Shown: positions 12,178 through 24,797, numbered from the stretch's first letter. The stretch is DNA of 64,000 bases from Carallia brachiata (GCA_021464245.1 JADCRB010000038.1:3205399-3269398); one strand, 5' to 3'. Notes: generated by a model from the letters alone, not told the origin. Numbers and translations are program-made.

Positions 12178-14359
12178 TGTTGGTCCTAAATGTACCCAAG
12201 AAGGGGTGAATTAGATAGTCAAATAACATGTTACTAACACTTGTATAGGATGAAAATAAAAACTTAAAAGTAAACTGTGTCACAGAAAATATATATATAA
12301 CCAAACAATAAACTTTAAGAAATAAATTGCAATGACTATAACGTATGGAATGAATAAATATATAACAAGTGATAGAAATTGCAAGATAAGAAAACAACTT
12401 AAAAGTTATAGTCAATATGAGAAGAGAATCAAGTGAATAAATAAATTGTGACGTGTGTGCGTAAAAAAAATATTAAAGAGTATAAAGAAAAGAAGTAGGA
12501 CGTAGAAAATTTATAAAAGTTCAGAACTTTTGTTCCTACATTCTCTTTTCGAAACCTTTCATCTTGAAAGTTTAAGCTCGGCTAATAAAATAATTTTCTA
12601 ATTGTGAGGAGAACAACAATAATTTGGTGATTTATCGATCAATATTGCAACCTTGAATGCTAGTGTGACCTTAAGAACACACACTAGCTTTCTCAAATAA
12701 AAAAACACTTTTTTTTCTTTCAACACAAACACCCTCTCTTCTATTTTGAAAGCTCACTTTTGTACATCACAAAGAAAACACTCCTCTTTCACAAACAATC
12801 CAACACAATAAATAGAATGAGAGGAATAGAGAGGGATTAAGTTATTGGAACAGGAAAGAGGGTAAGATTGAAAATGAAAAAATTGCTTCAAGTCGTGTTA
12901 CAATATCACTCTCCTTAAGACAAAATTCGCCCTCACTAAATTGTAACAGAGGTATAATGCGAACTCTCTCATAGAATAAAATGAAGCACACTCGACTGCA
13001 GGTTATAATACTGAAATCGAGCCCTCGCGAAATTGTTGTAATATCTAAAATTACTCACAAAAAATGTATGAATTTTTCTATCTTCTCTATATCTATGTGA
13101 ATGACTAATTCACATATTTATAGAGAGAATAATTCGATAGTTATTTGGCCAAGAGATGCGTCTTTTGGGTCCAATGGACACGACTCTTTAACGTATCCTT
13201 TCATCAAAGACACGACTCTTCAATGTGTTTTTTCATTAATAGACGCAACTCTACAACTACCAAATTAATTATGGGACATAACTTTTTATTTTGAAAATTC
13301 CCCAACATAAGAGAGATAAATCGAGCATTGATAGAGACACCTATTTATAGGTGAAGGAGGGTATAAAGACTGCTGAAATGTATTAATGACGACTGACTTT
13401 ATAGCCAATGGATCCCCAAAATCATGGTTTTGAATGGTGATGACAACCTTAACAGATATGACAACTTTTCAAATAATCATTCATAACTTTCTGTATATAA
13501 CTCTAAATTGAGTCCTGATTCTTACGTTTGAAAGTAAACATCCAGAGCTTTCAATCCATATATAGATTATAACCCCATTCCACTCTAGTTAGTCATGGCA
13601 TCTTTTGGAAATTGACTAATCTCATTGGGCGTGACAAATTGTGTACCTTTCAGTATTTTGGTAATATCTCCTTCTACATGTATCCCAATGACGTGATTCT
13701 TATCAATTTGGAAAATAGACAGAATTACCTTTGTATGAATATAAGTCTCAACAGTTAATTCTTTTCCATTTGTTCGCAATTGTTTCTGAAAGTTGATTGA
13801 TCTTGTCTGCATTGATAGATTGAGCACCTCGTAGTTGATAGACCATAACTTTCTCCACAAATATTCAATTGAGATGATTCTTGAAGATTTGGAAACTAGA
13901 CAAAATTATCCATTTATCCATATAAAATTCATCATATGATTCTTCTCTAGCTATCTGCATTGATTTTTTAAAATTAGAAGATGTAGTGTTACCTAGACAT
14001 TTGATGTCTTGATTGTGAAGAATGATTTACAAGTAAGTTCTAACAAGTTTGGAGCCTCAAATTTAGACTATGCATGCCTTCATTTTGGGTCAATATTTTG
14101 TTACTTTTGACCTCCAATTTTAGACCAATGATGTTGCTACATGAAGTAGTTTTTATGGACCATGTTTACAGCTTTCATGCTCCAAAAAATTGATGCTTTA
14201 CTAGCACAAAAGGATTGGTTATTTTTAGTTACTTTAGTGCGAATAAATTTCCATCATAATATTGAACCTATAACTAAACAAACTTAAACGAAACATATTA
14301 GTAATTATCAATATTTTACAATTATCAAAACTGAATCATGAAATCTTAGGGTTTCAACA
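12178..14359. mobile_element. Solo LTR (2182 bp) with perfect 5-bp target duplication
   Basis: The segment begins TGTTGGTCC and ends GGGTTTCAACA, giving the TG...CA ends of an LTR. It is flanked by TAATT at 12173-12177 and TAATT at 14360-14364. The early part (AAGAAGGGGTGAATTAGAT) and the phrase around AGTTCAGAACTTTTGTTCCTA near 12518 resemble plant LTRs I have seen. No gag, pol, PBS or second LTR lies within or next to it, so it is best read as a solo LTR left by LTR-LTR recombination. The superfamily was not assigned. The short frames inside (12155-12415, 13585-13860) are taken as chance. Confidence 0.75.
13154..13260. repeat. Degenerate tandem repeat of about 32 bp inside the solo LTR
   Basis: The phrase GACACGACTCTT recurs at about 32-33 bp spacing, followed by T-rich sequence with TTTCAT. 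There are about two and a half diverged units. Such internal repeats are common in long plant LTRs. Confidence 0.5.
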
Positions 14360-15540
14360 TAATTTATGTCCACTAAATATTTCCATGATTTAGAAAATAC
14401 TTAGTGGATGTAAGTTTAATAAAATCGGAATGAAATTAAAGTGATATGTGTTGTTAGATAATTGAATTCAAAAAAATTTTAAAAAAATAGATAAACTATT
14501 AGATACTGTCAGATAAACTGCATACTCATATACATTTTCCTAACTTACACCCATTGTACATTTCTAGTCTACTTAAATGTCATGCTTAATTGCCATGAAA
14601 TTATGATTTCAATACTATGCAATAAACTAGTTCAACATGAACAAGGGAAAGAACTGGAAAAAGAAATTAATATTCGCGACATTGGTGGCAACATGTACAA
14701 AGGCCATTTATACACAAAGCTTGTCATGTAAAACACATGGACGACCAATGATCATGTACTTCAATTATATCAATAACATCAAATCCTAAGGTCATTTATC
14801 AACCTTCGGAAATTGTATTGAATATTCTCTACCGAAAGTTATGGTACTATTTTCTTGCGGGGGTTAAAAAAAAAATGTGGGCCGATTAATTTTTTAGGCG
14901 TACGTCACATGCCAATGTAACGTTGGTCAGTTTTACCCACAACACGCAGTCATTAAACGATTTGAATTTTTTTTATTAAATTTATTGGATAGTGAACTAT
15001 TCTATATAAAGTAATTTTATTTATTTTGATAAATTTTATCCTCTCTCAGAATTAAAACTCAAAGTCTCAAAAATAAAAATGTAAATTTTTAAACACTAAA
15101 GTGTCACTGTGAAATCTGAATTTGGTAGTACCAAAATGTAAATGTTATGAGGTTTTTTTTTTTTCTTCTTTTGATGGTTACCATAATAAGTTACGGAAAA
15201 CTTAATGGAAACACAGTGGAAGCAACATAATAAGCGGATGACCTAATTTAGTGAAATTTTATAATTTTTTTTTTATGATTGAACGGTAAAAAAAACTATA
15301 AAATTTAAGAAAAAAAATATAAACTATTGGATAATTCCACGTGCCTCTCATTATGCTAAGTTATTAGGGGTAAGAACGAAAAAGAAATAGAGAACTTGGA
15401 GGGCCACCAACCGACAGACGGACTTCAATTGCTACTTTTTGTCTCCCAATTATACTTCTTTTTGTCCCTGTCGATTTTAAATTCCGAGTTTTTTTTATAT
15501 GAAAAATAATCAGTAAGTAGTTTGTTAGATGTTAAAACAA

Positions 15541-15793
15541 ATGAAAAAATGAATGCTATACACTCAAAAGATAAAGTTTCAAATTAATTTAATGAGTGTT
15601 TTCTAAAGAGATCGGGTCCCAATCTCCCTCCTTTAAAAGAAACTTAGTGGCCACCCAAATTATCTCATGAAAAAAATGAATGCTATACACTCAAAAGATA
15701 AAGTTTCAAATTAATTTAATGAGTGTTTTCTAAAGAGATCGGGTCCCAATCTCCCTCCTTTAAAAGAAACTTAGTGGCCACCCAAATTATCTC
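15541..15793. repeat. Near-identical tandem duplication, unit 126-127 bp
   Basis: The unit starting ATGAAAAAATGAATGCTATA at 15541 repeats from 15667 with a single extra A in its A-run and is otherwise identical by eye. The first copy is 15541-15666 and the second 15667-15793. The near-identity points to a recent duplication or an assembly artefact. The unit ends in AGTGGCCACCCAAATTATCTC. Confidence 0.9.
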
Positions 15794-18700
15794 CGTGTGG
15801 TTAAATTTCGGGTCTCAATCCCCATTTAATAATTGTATAGATTTAACCAAAAAAAAGCAATCGCAGTTAGTGTACAAGTAGATATATCTAATGACATTTA
15901 ATAATTTATTTTTTTTAATTAAATTTTCATTAATTAATGAAATGATAGTTGATATGATAAAATTTACTTATTTTAATCTGTATTTCATATATACATGATA
16001 AAAATTACTGAAGTTCATGCAACATTTAACTATTTTGTAGCAATCTTGTTGACTAAACTTGAGTGATTTTCACCTCTTAAGGGTAGAATTTTTTTCTGTT
16101 AGAAGCTAAATGTTTTCTGAACTTGGAGTAACTTTTGTCAAATAAGTGTAAAATACTCACTAAGGTAAGTGGATTTCGTTACGTTAGTCGTTAACTTATC
16201 AATTACAATAATTTAATATTATTGACCCATAGTGTATTTTTTAAAAAAATTAATTACCTTATTTGAATTATTTTTACTATTGACACAGATTTACACTTTT
16301 TAATAGTTACTAACTCAATAATATATACTTTATTTTTTTAGTGTAATACCACCATGTGCTCATGACTCACACATGTTGTTATTAATAAGAGGATAATGAT
16401 TAATGTGAACAGTATCAACAAAGGAAAATCCTGAGGTATTACTTAACCTCAAAACCCATGTCTTTAGGCAAGTTGACAAATTGAACCAGTGTTTCTTTCC
16501 AAAACTTTAACGAAGTCGATAGGCAATAGAAAGATATGATCTCTGTGACGTTTGTTTTTTGTATATTCGACTATGATTCATTTTTTCCTGGTCTGATTCC
16601 CGAGGTCATTTATACTACACAATACGATGTTGGGTCAGTTTATACTTCGTAGTAGCTGAATGAATAGCTGACATCTTGCCCCCCATTTATAAAATACGCA
16701 ATGCACAGCAACTCTTTTTTTTTTAACACAAAACAAAAATTTATTGTAAATATGTCAATTATCGAATTTACAGGTTAGGATTAGAGTAATTTCTGTTTGT
16801 ATACCTCATTCAATTCAATTATAGAAAGGGATCCACTATTTGAATATTATTGGACATGAGCGGACCTCTCATAAGTTAATTAAACAGTATTAACGAATCT
16901 AAAACTAGAGATACACCATCACGATCAATCCAAATAATTGCAAAAGTCAAAACCTCCAAATGTTATCCGTAAAACTTAAACTCATATCAAACATATGAAA
17001 AATACGTTAAATTGATATCAACCTCCTTAAACACTTAGTGAGTTACAACCAGGTGGTCAATGCACAGCACGTTTTAAACTTTTAGAAAAGAGAAACTTGC
17101 ATTTGCAATGGTGGTGTAGAAATATTTTTGGTCGGCCTGTGGGCATTTATGTAATTTGGACAATGGCATCATTTCCTAATTTTTGTTTTTTACCATGTTA
17201 TTGTAAAAAATTTTTAATTTAACTCATCTAATTATGCGTCAAGTTAAGATGTTTTCAATTTTTAATTTAATGAGTTGGAGTTCGGGGGCTTGTGTATCTT
17301 TGTCTGTACCGCTCAAGCACTGGGCTTCTTGGGAGAAAATTAGTCTCGGGTGGTTTTGGGTGGTGTGTCTGTAAACAATGACTCTACATGTAGACAATAG
17401 ACTTAGTGCATGTTTAGTTTTATTGTTGTTAATTATTATTATTGTTGTTACTGATTATTAATTATTGTTATTAATTATTATCATTAATAAATAAAATAAA
17501 ATTATAATATTTGATTAAATAAATATTAACTGTTATTAATTTAACAATCAAATGATTATTTTAAATATTTTATTCTTTTATCAAAATAAATAATCTTCAA
17601 ACTCAAATTAATATATCTCATTATATATTTATAAATAAAAATACATATGACTTAAAGATCAACAATAATTTATAATAAATATATAAAAAACCTAATTATT
17701 ATTTATATAGTGAAAATAAATATTCCTAACTAATAAAAAATTAATTTCAGTACACAAACTCAGAAAAAAAAATTCTGTTTTTCTTCATTTTTTGTCCTTT
17801 TCCTTCTTTTGCTCACACCGTTGTTATTTATGAGCTTGATTTATTATATATACATTGATATTCAGATGGTACACATACGATGTGTATTTTTTGTGACGAA
17901 TTTAATTATTTCTACAATTAAGTTTATTTTTTTATAATAAAAAATAATGTGTTAATTTATTGTATTATATTTTATCAATTTTATTATAAAAATAAACAAA
18001 TTCATTACAATATAAATACTAAATATAGTTATTAAAGTATGTATACCAAATTTTTTTTGGTTATTTTAATGGTGGCCCCACACATAGAGAATTAACTTTG
18101 CCTGTGACTTTAAGCAACTGAGGACAATAAATAAATAACTACTGCCGAGAATATTAAGGTAAAGACGAAAACCCATTAGCAACTGATGGTCTCCAAAAGT
18201 AACCAAGTTTACTTTTGTCATCAGTAGCTAATAAGAGGGAAAAGCAGCGTCAGCAACAACCCAAAAATTTTTATCAAACATTAGAACTCCTATTTTGAAG
18301 AATAGTAACAACATTAGCAACCCTCGTCAGCAAAACCAAATACCCCTTAAGTGAAAGGTTATGACAAAGATAAATGAAATCCTATTTATTACATAGTAAA
18401 TAAAAAATTATAAGTGAGTGATATTACAGAAAAGTAATTAAATTAGAAATTTTTTTATTTTATTTATTGGTTAATGGTGCAAGAGACAAATGAGCATCAA
18501 TGCAATTTTTTTTCGTTTTTCACTCTGATGGTTGGAATTAACATTTACTTTTACGAACGCTGCAATGTGTCCAAGTAATGCCGACAACAAAATTTTACAT
18601 CCACCCCACACTTTAAAGCACATTTCTCTACCTGTCAACCCTTTAAATAATCGGCCATAAACAGTACGTTCGTACGAATCCTTACACCACTAAATACTAA

Positions 18701-18809
18701 GATAATTGAAGTTCTTAAATTAAACTGAGGTGGTATCTATGTTCAAGTTAAATATGATATTGTGGTAAAAAAATAAAAACTTAAATATGATATTTTTCTC
18801 TCATTACTC

Positions 18810-19590
18810 TGTCTTCTTTTTCGTTTCTTTCTTTGGTGCTCCCCATCTTTTCTACCCTACCGTCCTCCTGATTCACACCTCTTTTCTCCTTTTTATGTTT
18901 ATTTAACTTGTTATTTCTTTAGATCTAACTTGAAAAAGGACACCCAAGGTTAGCTCGCTGTCGAATCTATGCCTATCTCACACCAGTTGTCGTTTTCACT
19001 GTTTATACCGTCGCCTTTCGTAGTGACGCCGCCGTGTTGGCCGCTGCAATTGTCAGAGCCCTGAGTCCCCCTATCACTACTGAAGATGGGTTTGGTGCCG
19101 CCAATGCAGCCTCTAATACAGGTGTCGCTGCCACTCGCTCTGCCGTAGAAGACGCTGCCAACGCTTCCTCTGCCACGGCCTATGCCACCACTGTCGTTGC
19201 CACCTCCGCCCACCGCCGCTGCTACTGGTCTGATGGGATTGGCTACTGTTGTATTTTTTGGGTTGAGTGTCCTACTGTATTTATGAGTTGGGATGTGTTT
19301 GGCTAGTGAATTTTGGGGCAGATGTTGTATCGTGTTTATGTTTCGGTTGTTTTTGTCTTATATTCTAAATTTGGTGGAAATCATTGTCGGGCATACTCGA
19401 TTGATTCCGGTTGTAAGCTTGTCGAGGTACGATGTTTGCTATCATGTGTATCTCAGTTCGACTCATCTGATTCATATTCTCATCAAAAAGGTTTATGAGC
19501 TTCAAGTCCTATTAAAAAATGATTATTTTGAACATATTAATTGTAAGTCATTATACTATTTATGCTTATTTTTTACAGATACGTATTAGT
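18810..19590 (+). other. GC-rich block with alanine/proline-rich frames, unidentified
   Basis: The stretch 18940-19230 is strikingly GC-rich for its surroundings and is dominated by GCC/CAC triplets. All its long frames (Ala-rich on plus, Gly-rich on minus) are interrupted or lack family features. The layout, pyrimidine-rich leader, then GC-rich triplets, then a T-rich section with a CATTGTCGGGCATACTCGATT stretch, faintly parallels the minus strand of the retrocopy at 2676-3756. I infer a decayed related retrocopy, but no poly-A or target duplication was found here. Confidence 0.3.
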
Positions 19591-20427
19591 TTTTTATGTA
19601 TGAAATTTAAATGAATTAATACAACAATTTTTTCTAATAAAAAATAGTGAAATAAGGTTAACATTGTCATTTTATTCCTTCTATTGCAATAAAATTATGA
19701 GTGTAGCAGTGATATATATAGTATAAAGAGTTTTATTCCAATTCTTTAAGAATTGATTTTTTTATTGATGTAATAAAGAATTTTTGATAATTTATTATTT
19801 TTATTTTTATTTTTATTTTTTAAAGTTAAATCTTAAATAGATTTAGTGTATTTTAAATTTTAGAAGCTTAACTACTCATCATAAAATTTTACAAACAAGC
19901 TTTCATAATATTTATTATAAGTAACTCTCTTCATTTTTAAAATTACATATTCTTGTTCTATAATTAAAATCTAAAATTTATGAGATAAATTTCTCAATTT
20001 GTAATTATTAGTATGTCCTGTGAGAGGGTCAATTTCATCTTATAAAATGTAACATGTCTTAAGCTGGACAAAATTCAACGGCTCTGACGAATATGCCCGC
20101 CACGGAAACCTCGTTGTAGCCAACCTACGTCAGCGCGTGCTAGAGTGGGCTGGGTCCCGGTCTTCTTGACGGGACACAATCCAGAAAAATAGAACATACC
20201 TTTTGCATTTAATTTCCATTTTGCTAATCTATGTTTTCTCTAAAATAAAAATTTCCTTATTTTAATAAAATACAAAAAGCAGATCCGGCACATACAGCTC
20301 CTGTTTAGAATTAAACAGTAAATTTATATTATGCTCCAAATCTGTAACATTTTATAATTTTTTATTTTAACGTAATATTTAATAATTAATTAAATTATGC
20401 TGCGTATTGATAATTTATAGAAAAAAT

Positions 20428-20627
20428 TGGCGGCTAGAGAAAAGAGGACAGAAGAAGTGTCAATAATGTAACAATAAAGAATATTTTTATAATAACGTTG
20501 ATTTTTTCTGTAACAAAAAATAACACGATAATTTTTCTTCCATATTTTATCAATTTTGTTGTAAAAATCAGTAATACCGTTACATTATTGACACTTTTTC
20601 TGACTAATTTTTTTTTGTCCATACGCC
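20428..20627. mobile_element. MITE with imperfect terminal inverted repeats
   Basis: The 26-mer at 20447-20472 (core AGTGTCAATAATGTAAC) is the reverse complement of 20579-20604 with two mismatches. The pairing extends outward through A-rich sequence to GGCGG near 20429 and CGCCG near 20624. That makes an element of about 200 bp with no coding capacity. ATAATTTA occurs on both sides (about 20411 and 20633) and could be the target duplication, though the exact ends are uncertain. It sits about 1.1 kb upstream of the Aux/IAA start codon. Confidence 0.65.
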
Positions 20628-20639
20628 GTGCCCATAATT

Positions 20640-21695
20640 TATTATCTAATAAAATTGCTTAGGCAGTTGGTAGGCCGGAGGTTTTTCATACTTTTTTTTT
20701 TCCTGCTTGTTGAATGGAAGGACCCTGAACCCTGATGCTTCTCCATCTCTAACTATCATTGCTTCTTTTCAATTTTCCTGCATTTTCCTTTGATTTTTCT
20801 TTTTCTGGAAGCTTTATTTATTTTTTTAATCCATTGTTTCTTCTTTCTTTTCTTTCTCTGGTGAAAAACTTAAAAGGGGTTTTTCAGGTATGTGCTTTTC
20901 CCCTCCTTAAAGCCCTTTAGTTACTTGTAGTAAATTCTAATATTTGTACACTGGTTGTCTTTTATTATTTCTTGTCTTTTTTCTCTTTTTTGTTTGAAAT
21001 ACTGTGGAAATTTGAGCTCTTCTTGAGAGAGATCTTGGGGGTATTCCGAATCTCTGGTAAATGTACCTCCGTGAATCCTCTTGTTTTTTCCCCACTTCCC
21101 CTTTAAAGTTTTTTTTTTTTTTTTGACTGAATTTTAAAGTCCACTTTTTTATTTTGCTGGTTTTTTTTTTGAGCACAAACTTTTTTTTTTTTTGGGGTAT
21201 TTTAGTTTACCAGTGATGTATGAAGAAACTGAATATGAAGTAGTACACATCTAGAAAACCAACAAAATATGAAGTAGTACTTATTGGGCTCATGTTTTTA
21301 GCTATTAAAGAGGAAAAAATGTCCAAAATGCTGAAGATATTTGCATTTCAACTTTTTGTTTCCTTTGTGATGCTTTTGTCCATTCTGGTTTACAGCTTTT
21401 TAATGCAGCTGGTGTTCTCTGTACTTTTATATTGATGATGATTAATGATGGGTAATGAGGGGACCCCCATTTTTTTTTTTTTTTTTGGATTATGCTTATA
21501 CATTTGTTTTTGCATTTTGTTTGGTGAAAAAAATCAGTTAGTTTATTGATTTTTTGTGTTTACTTTTTCTGCGTTGGGTTCTAAATTTTCTGTTACCTGG
21601 TATATTTTATAGATGAAGCAGGAAATTTGAATTTGACTTGGGATTGTTCCATTTGAGGCAGGTAAAGAGACTGTTTTGTAAATTTTGAAGGTCTA
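20640..21695 (+). promoter_or_regulatory. 5' region of the Aux/IAA gene, with probable 5'-UTR intron and a 5-codon uORF
   Basis: Pyrimidine-rich leader sequence runs from about 20740. A strong donor-like CAG|GTATGT lies at 20885-20893, and an acceptor-like TTTTATAG ends at 21612, so a 5'-UTR intron of roughly 725 bp is plausible. Right after that acceptor is a minimal upstream ORF, ATG at 21613 to TGA at 21628-21630 (five codons), 66 bases before the main ATG. No TGTCTC auxin element was noticed by eye. These are inferences from splice-site appearance only. Confidence 0.4.
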
Positions 21696-24600
21696 ATGTC
21701 TCCACCTTTGCTGGGTGTTGCTGATGAGGGGGAGAGGACTACTGTTGTGCCCTCCTCGCCCTCCATGGACTCTGTTTCCCACAATGGCTTGGCGATGAAG
21801 GAACGTAACTATCTTGGCTTATCAGATTGTTCTTCAGTGGACAGCTCCGGAGCCCCGAGCTTCTCGGAGGAGAATAGGAACCATATCAATTTGAAGGCCA
21901 CTGAGTTAAGGCTGGGTCTTCCGGGATCCCAATCACCTGAAAGAAATTCTGACATTTCCTTGAACCTAGGGAAGCATGATGAGAAACATCTGTGTCCTTT
22001 GCTTCCGTTGAAGGGTGAGATCTGCTCATCATCTCACAAGCACGTTATTTCAGGCAACAAAAGAGGGTTCTCTGACACCATGGATGGTTTCTCAGAGGTG
22101 AAGAGTTCTTTGTATGCACAAAAGAACTGGATGTTTCATGCAGCTGGGCCCGAGTCTGAATCTCGACAATCTGCATGTCAAGGGAATTTTGCTGGTAATT
22201 CAGGGATTAATGCTGTGGTGCCATCTAGGCCTTCTGGGACTCAAACTGCCATAATGAAAGAGTTGCCTCAGAAACCATTCCAGGAAAGGTCAGGTGCTGC
22301 AAGTGTATCCAAACTAAACCAGACTGGTGCCCCTGAGAAGAGCAGTGGTGTGCCTGCTTCCAAGTTAGTACAAATAATGGAGATACTTTGAGCTTTTAGG
22401 GAGTAAGATGGCATGGAACTCTGATGACCATGTTTACTCTGTTTTTCACAGGGCACAGGTTGTTGGTTGGCCTCCAATTAAGTCATTTAGGAAGAACTCA
22501 TTGGCGGCTAGTTCAAAGAACAATGATGAAGTTGATGGAAAACCTGGCCTGGTGCTTTTTTTGTCAAGGTCAGCATGGATGGTGCTCCTTATTTGAGGAA
22601 GGTAGATCTAAGAACTTACTCCACTTATCAGGAGTTGTCTTCTGCTCTTGAGAAGATGTTCAGCTCATTTACCATTGGTGAGTTGTTCCTATGTTCGGGT
22701 AATCTTGGTCTTGCATAAGCCCGTCGTAAAGTTTTCATTTGGAGAAAGGACTTTAATGGCATCAGACTGGTAACTCTTGTTTCATGGTAGTCTCAGGTCA
22801 ATGCGGATCCAGTGCAGCCCCTGGGAAGGAAAAGCTGAGTGAGAGCAAATTGATAGATCTTCGACATGGATCAGAGTATGTGCTCACATATGAGGATAAG
22901 GACGGTGACTGGATGCTCGTTGGCGATGTACCATGGGAGTGAGTGTTGACTCTCATTTTTTTTTCTTGAACTGTCCGTTTCACTGTTTCCCCTTGTCTAT
23001 GAAATTTTCAATGGTGATACTGAATTCGCTGCGTATGTTGTCTTTCAATGGGAAATTATGAGCAAGGGGTCATTGAAGAAAATGAAGAATACTTCTTTTT
23101 TTCCCATTTAAAAGCCAGTCAACCGAACTATCTGATATAAGTTGCATGCAAGAGCTGGCTTTTCTCTCCCAATAGGGAGGAAACTATTAGTGATTTGAAA
23201 GACGGAAGATGATAGAGTCTGTGTTTCAGATTTGGATTTTTTTTTTATATTTGAAATTCCAACCCTGCCCACACTACACTCATTGGGGGAAAAACAACTT
23301 TTAACGCTCTTGAGATGGCCACCAGGCTAAAGCTTGATGGTTCTTTCTTTGCACATATTATGCCTTCAAGATTTGATTTTATAAATTATGTCTCCTGTGG
23401 AAAGCAGCTGAGTCACAAGTTGATTGTTTACCAATCAACCCTGCTCTCACTGATAGAAAGTCTGTTATTGTATTGACATTGTTAAATCAGTTCCAGAGAA
23501 TTTCGAGAAAGCAGCTGATTTATCCGAACTCTACCTGTCTGGAACAGATTTGTGCTTTCATAGATGCATTAATGTTTCACTTTTATCTTTCAATGTCTGA
23601 CAAATCTCTTGTTGGCATTATAGTTACTGTAATCCGAAATAAATTGACAAGTCTTGTTACGTATTCAATCAATAACGACTCAATTATTTGTGGATGCGGA
23701 TAGATTAGTGACAGATTTTCCATGCCTATGTTGTGTGTGTGTTTGTCAGGGCACTGTTTGTGTCTCGGTCTTGGCTTAGTTTAAATGAATTAGGGAAAGA
23801 GTTCTGTGAACTGATTAATTTTGTCATTAGATGAGACTGTTTACCTGTGGACAACAGTGTTAAACAATGGCCTAAACAAAGGTACTATTTCAAAAAGAAA
23901 AATTATTGGTGTACATGTTTTGTAATCCTTTGTTACTTGATGTGACACAATGGCAAACTTGTTCATACAGTTGCATGGAATTTTTAATGTATTTAATCAA
24001 GTATATTCACTTTAAAAATTTGTTCCTAATGGACTTCTGTTGCCTACCCAAGAAACCCCCCTCTTCTCCTGTGTGCTTGTGTGTGCATCCTCCCCACCCT
24101 CTCCCCCCCCACCCCCCGGCCCCCGCGGGGGGGCGACGTACCCATTTTCTAACTGTTCCTTGATTTTCCACAGGATGTTTATTGATACATGCAAGAGGCT
24201 GAAGATCATGAAGAGCTCTGATGCCATTGGCTTAGGTGTGTACTTTTGCTAATATCATCGTTAATGCATAAAAATGTTTGAAAGAAACATTTCCATGTTA
24301 GAGTGGCATCATCTCGTGCATGTCTTGGCAGAAATACTGGTTTTCTTAAAACTAATGTAAATGCCAATAGAATTTAGAGGTCTGGGATTATTCACTTGAT
24401 GTTATGTGAATTAACTGGATCGGATACTGTTGGTATAACTGAGACTCCTATATGTTTCAATGGACTGTTGGGAAATATCGTTGATCAATGAAGCTAAAAT
24501 TCTCCCAGGAAGCAAAAGTGACAAGTGATTCCTTAAGACCTGAAGTAGTAGCTTGGCTAATCAAGGCAAGGAAGTTAGACCTGTAACGCTTGGGCCAGAT

Positions 24601-24797
24601 TAAGACACCAACAAAATCTTGAGTGGTTCTTCTACGTTCTAAGAGAACATCCTTTAAATGGATTCTCTTGTTAGTTTTGATTCTTTAGTGCCCTAGACTT
24701 TATTATTCTTTGTATCTCTTGGGGTTATTTTATGGTGTACTTTATTGTCCGATGCACAGCTCCCAGAGCAACAGAGAAATCCAACACTGGAGCCTAG
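21696..24797 (+). CDS. IAA9: Aux/IAA auxin-response repressor, IAA8/IAA9 type, with apparent 1-bp deletion in domain III
   Basis: Five coding exons can be read: 21696-22363, 22452-22677, 22797-22938, 24174-24235 and 24760-24797 (stop TAG), all with GT-AG introns. Domain I is the EAR motif LRLGLPG (residues 71-77), which recruits TOPLESS corepressors. Domain II is the TIR1/AFB degron VVGWPPI (226-232). Domains III/IV (PB1) contain [33 protein letters not shown] and the C-terminal MKSSDAIGL block. The long N-terminus starting MSPPLLGV fits IAA8/IAA9. The exon lengths sum to 1136, one short of a multiple of three. After Gly255 (22546-22548) the frame slips and stops at 22594-22596, giving 270 aa; one extra base near 22549 would give about 378 aa with an intact PB1. 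If real, the product would keep repression and degradation motifs but lose dimerisation with ARFs. A consensus error is the likelier reading. Confidence 0.92.
24088..24133. other. C-rich tract and GC palindrome inside Aux/IAA intron 4
   Basis: Within the 1235-bp intron 22939-24173 is a run of C-tracts ending in the self-complementary CCCCCGCGGGGG (24120-24131). On the minus strand it gives several G-tracts of three or more, a pattern compatible with a G-quadruplex. It is an extreme outlier in AT-rich intronic sequence, about 40 bp upstream of the exon 5 acceptor. It may be real structure-forming DNA or a sequencing trouble spot. Confidence 0.6.

Larger units (their letters stand above)
14365..20427. 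other. AT-rich intergenic DNA with a tandem duplication and one GC-rich block
   Basis: No complete gene was recognised. The segment contains the 126-bp duplication at 15541-15793, a MITE-like TTGTTAATTATTATT-rich stretch near 17400-17560, and a GC-rich block near 18940-19230, described separately. The rest is AT-rich sequence with short chance frames. Confidence 0.4.
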
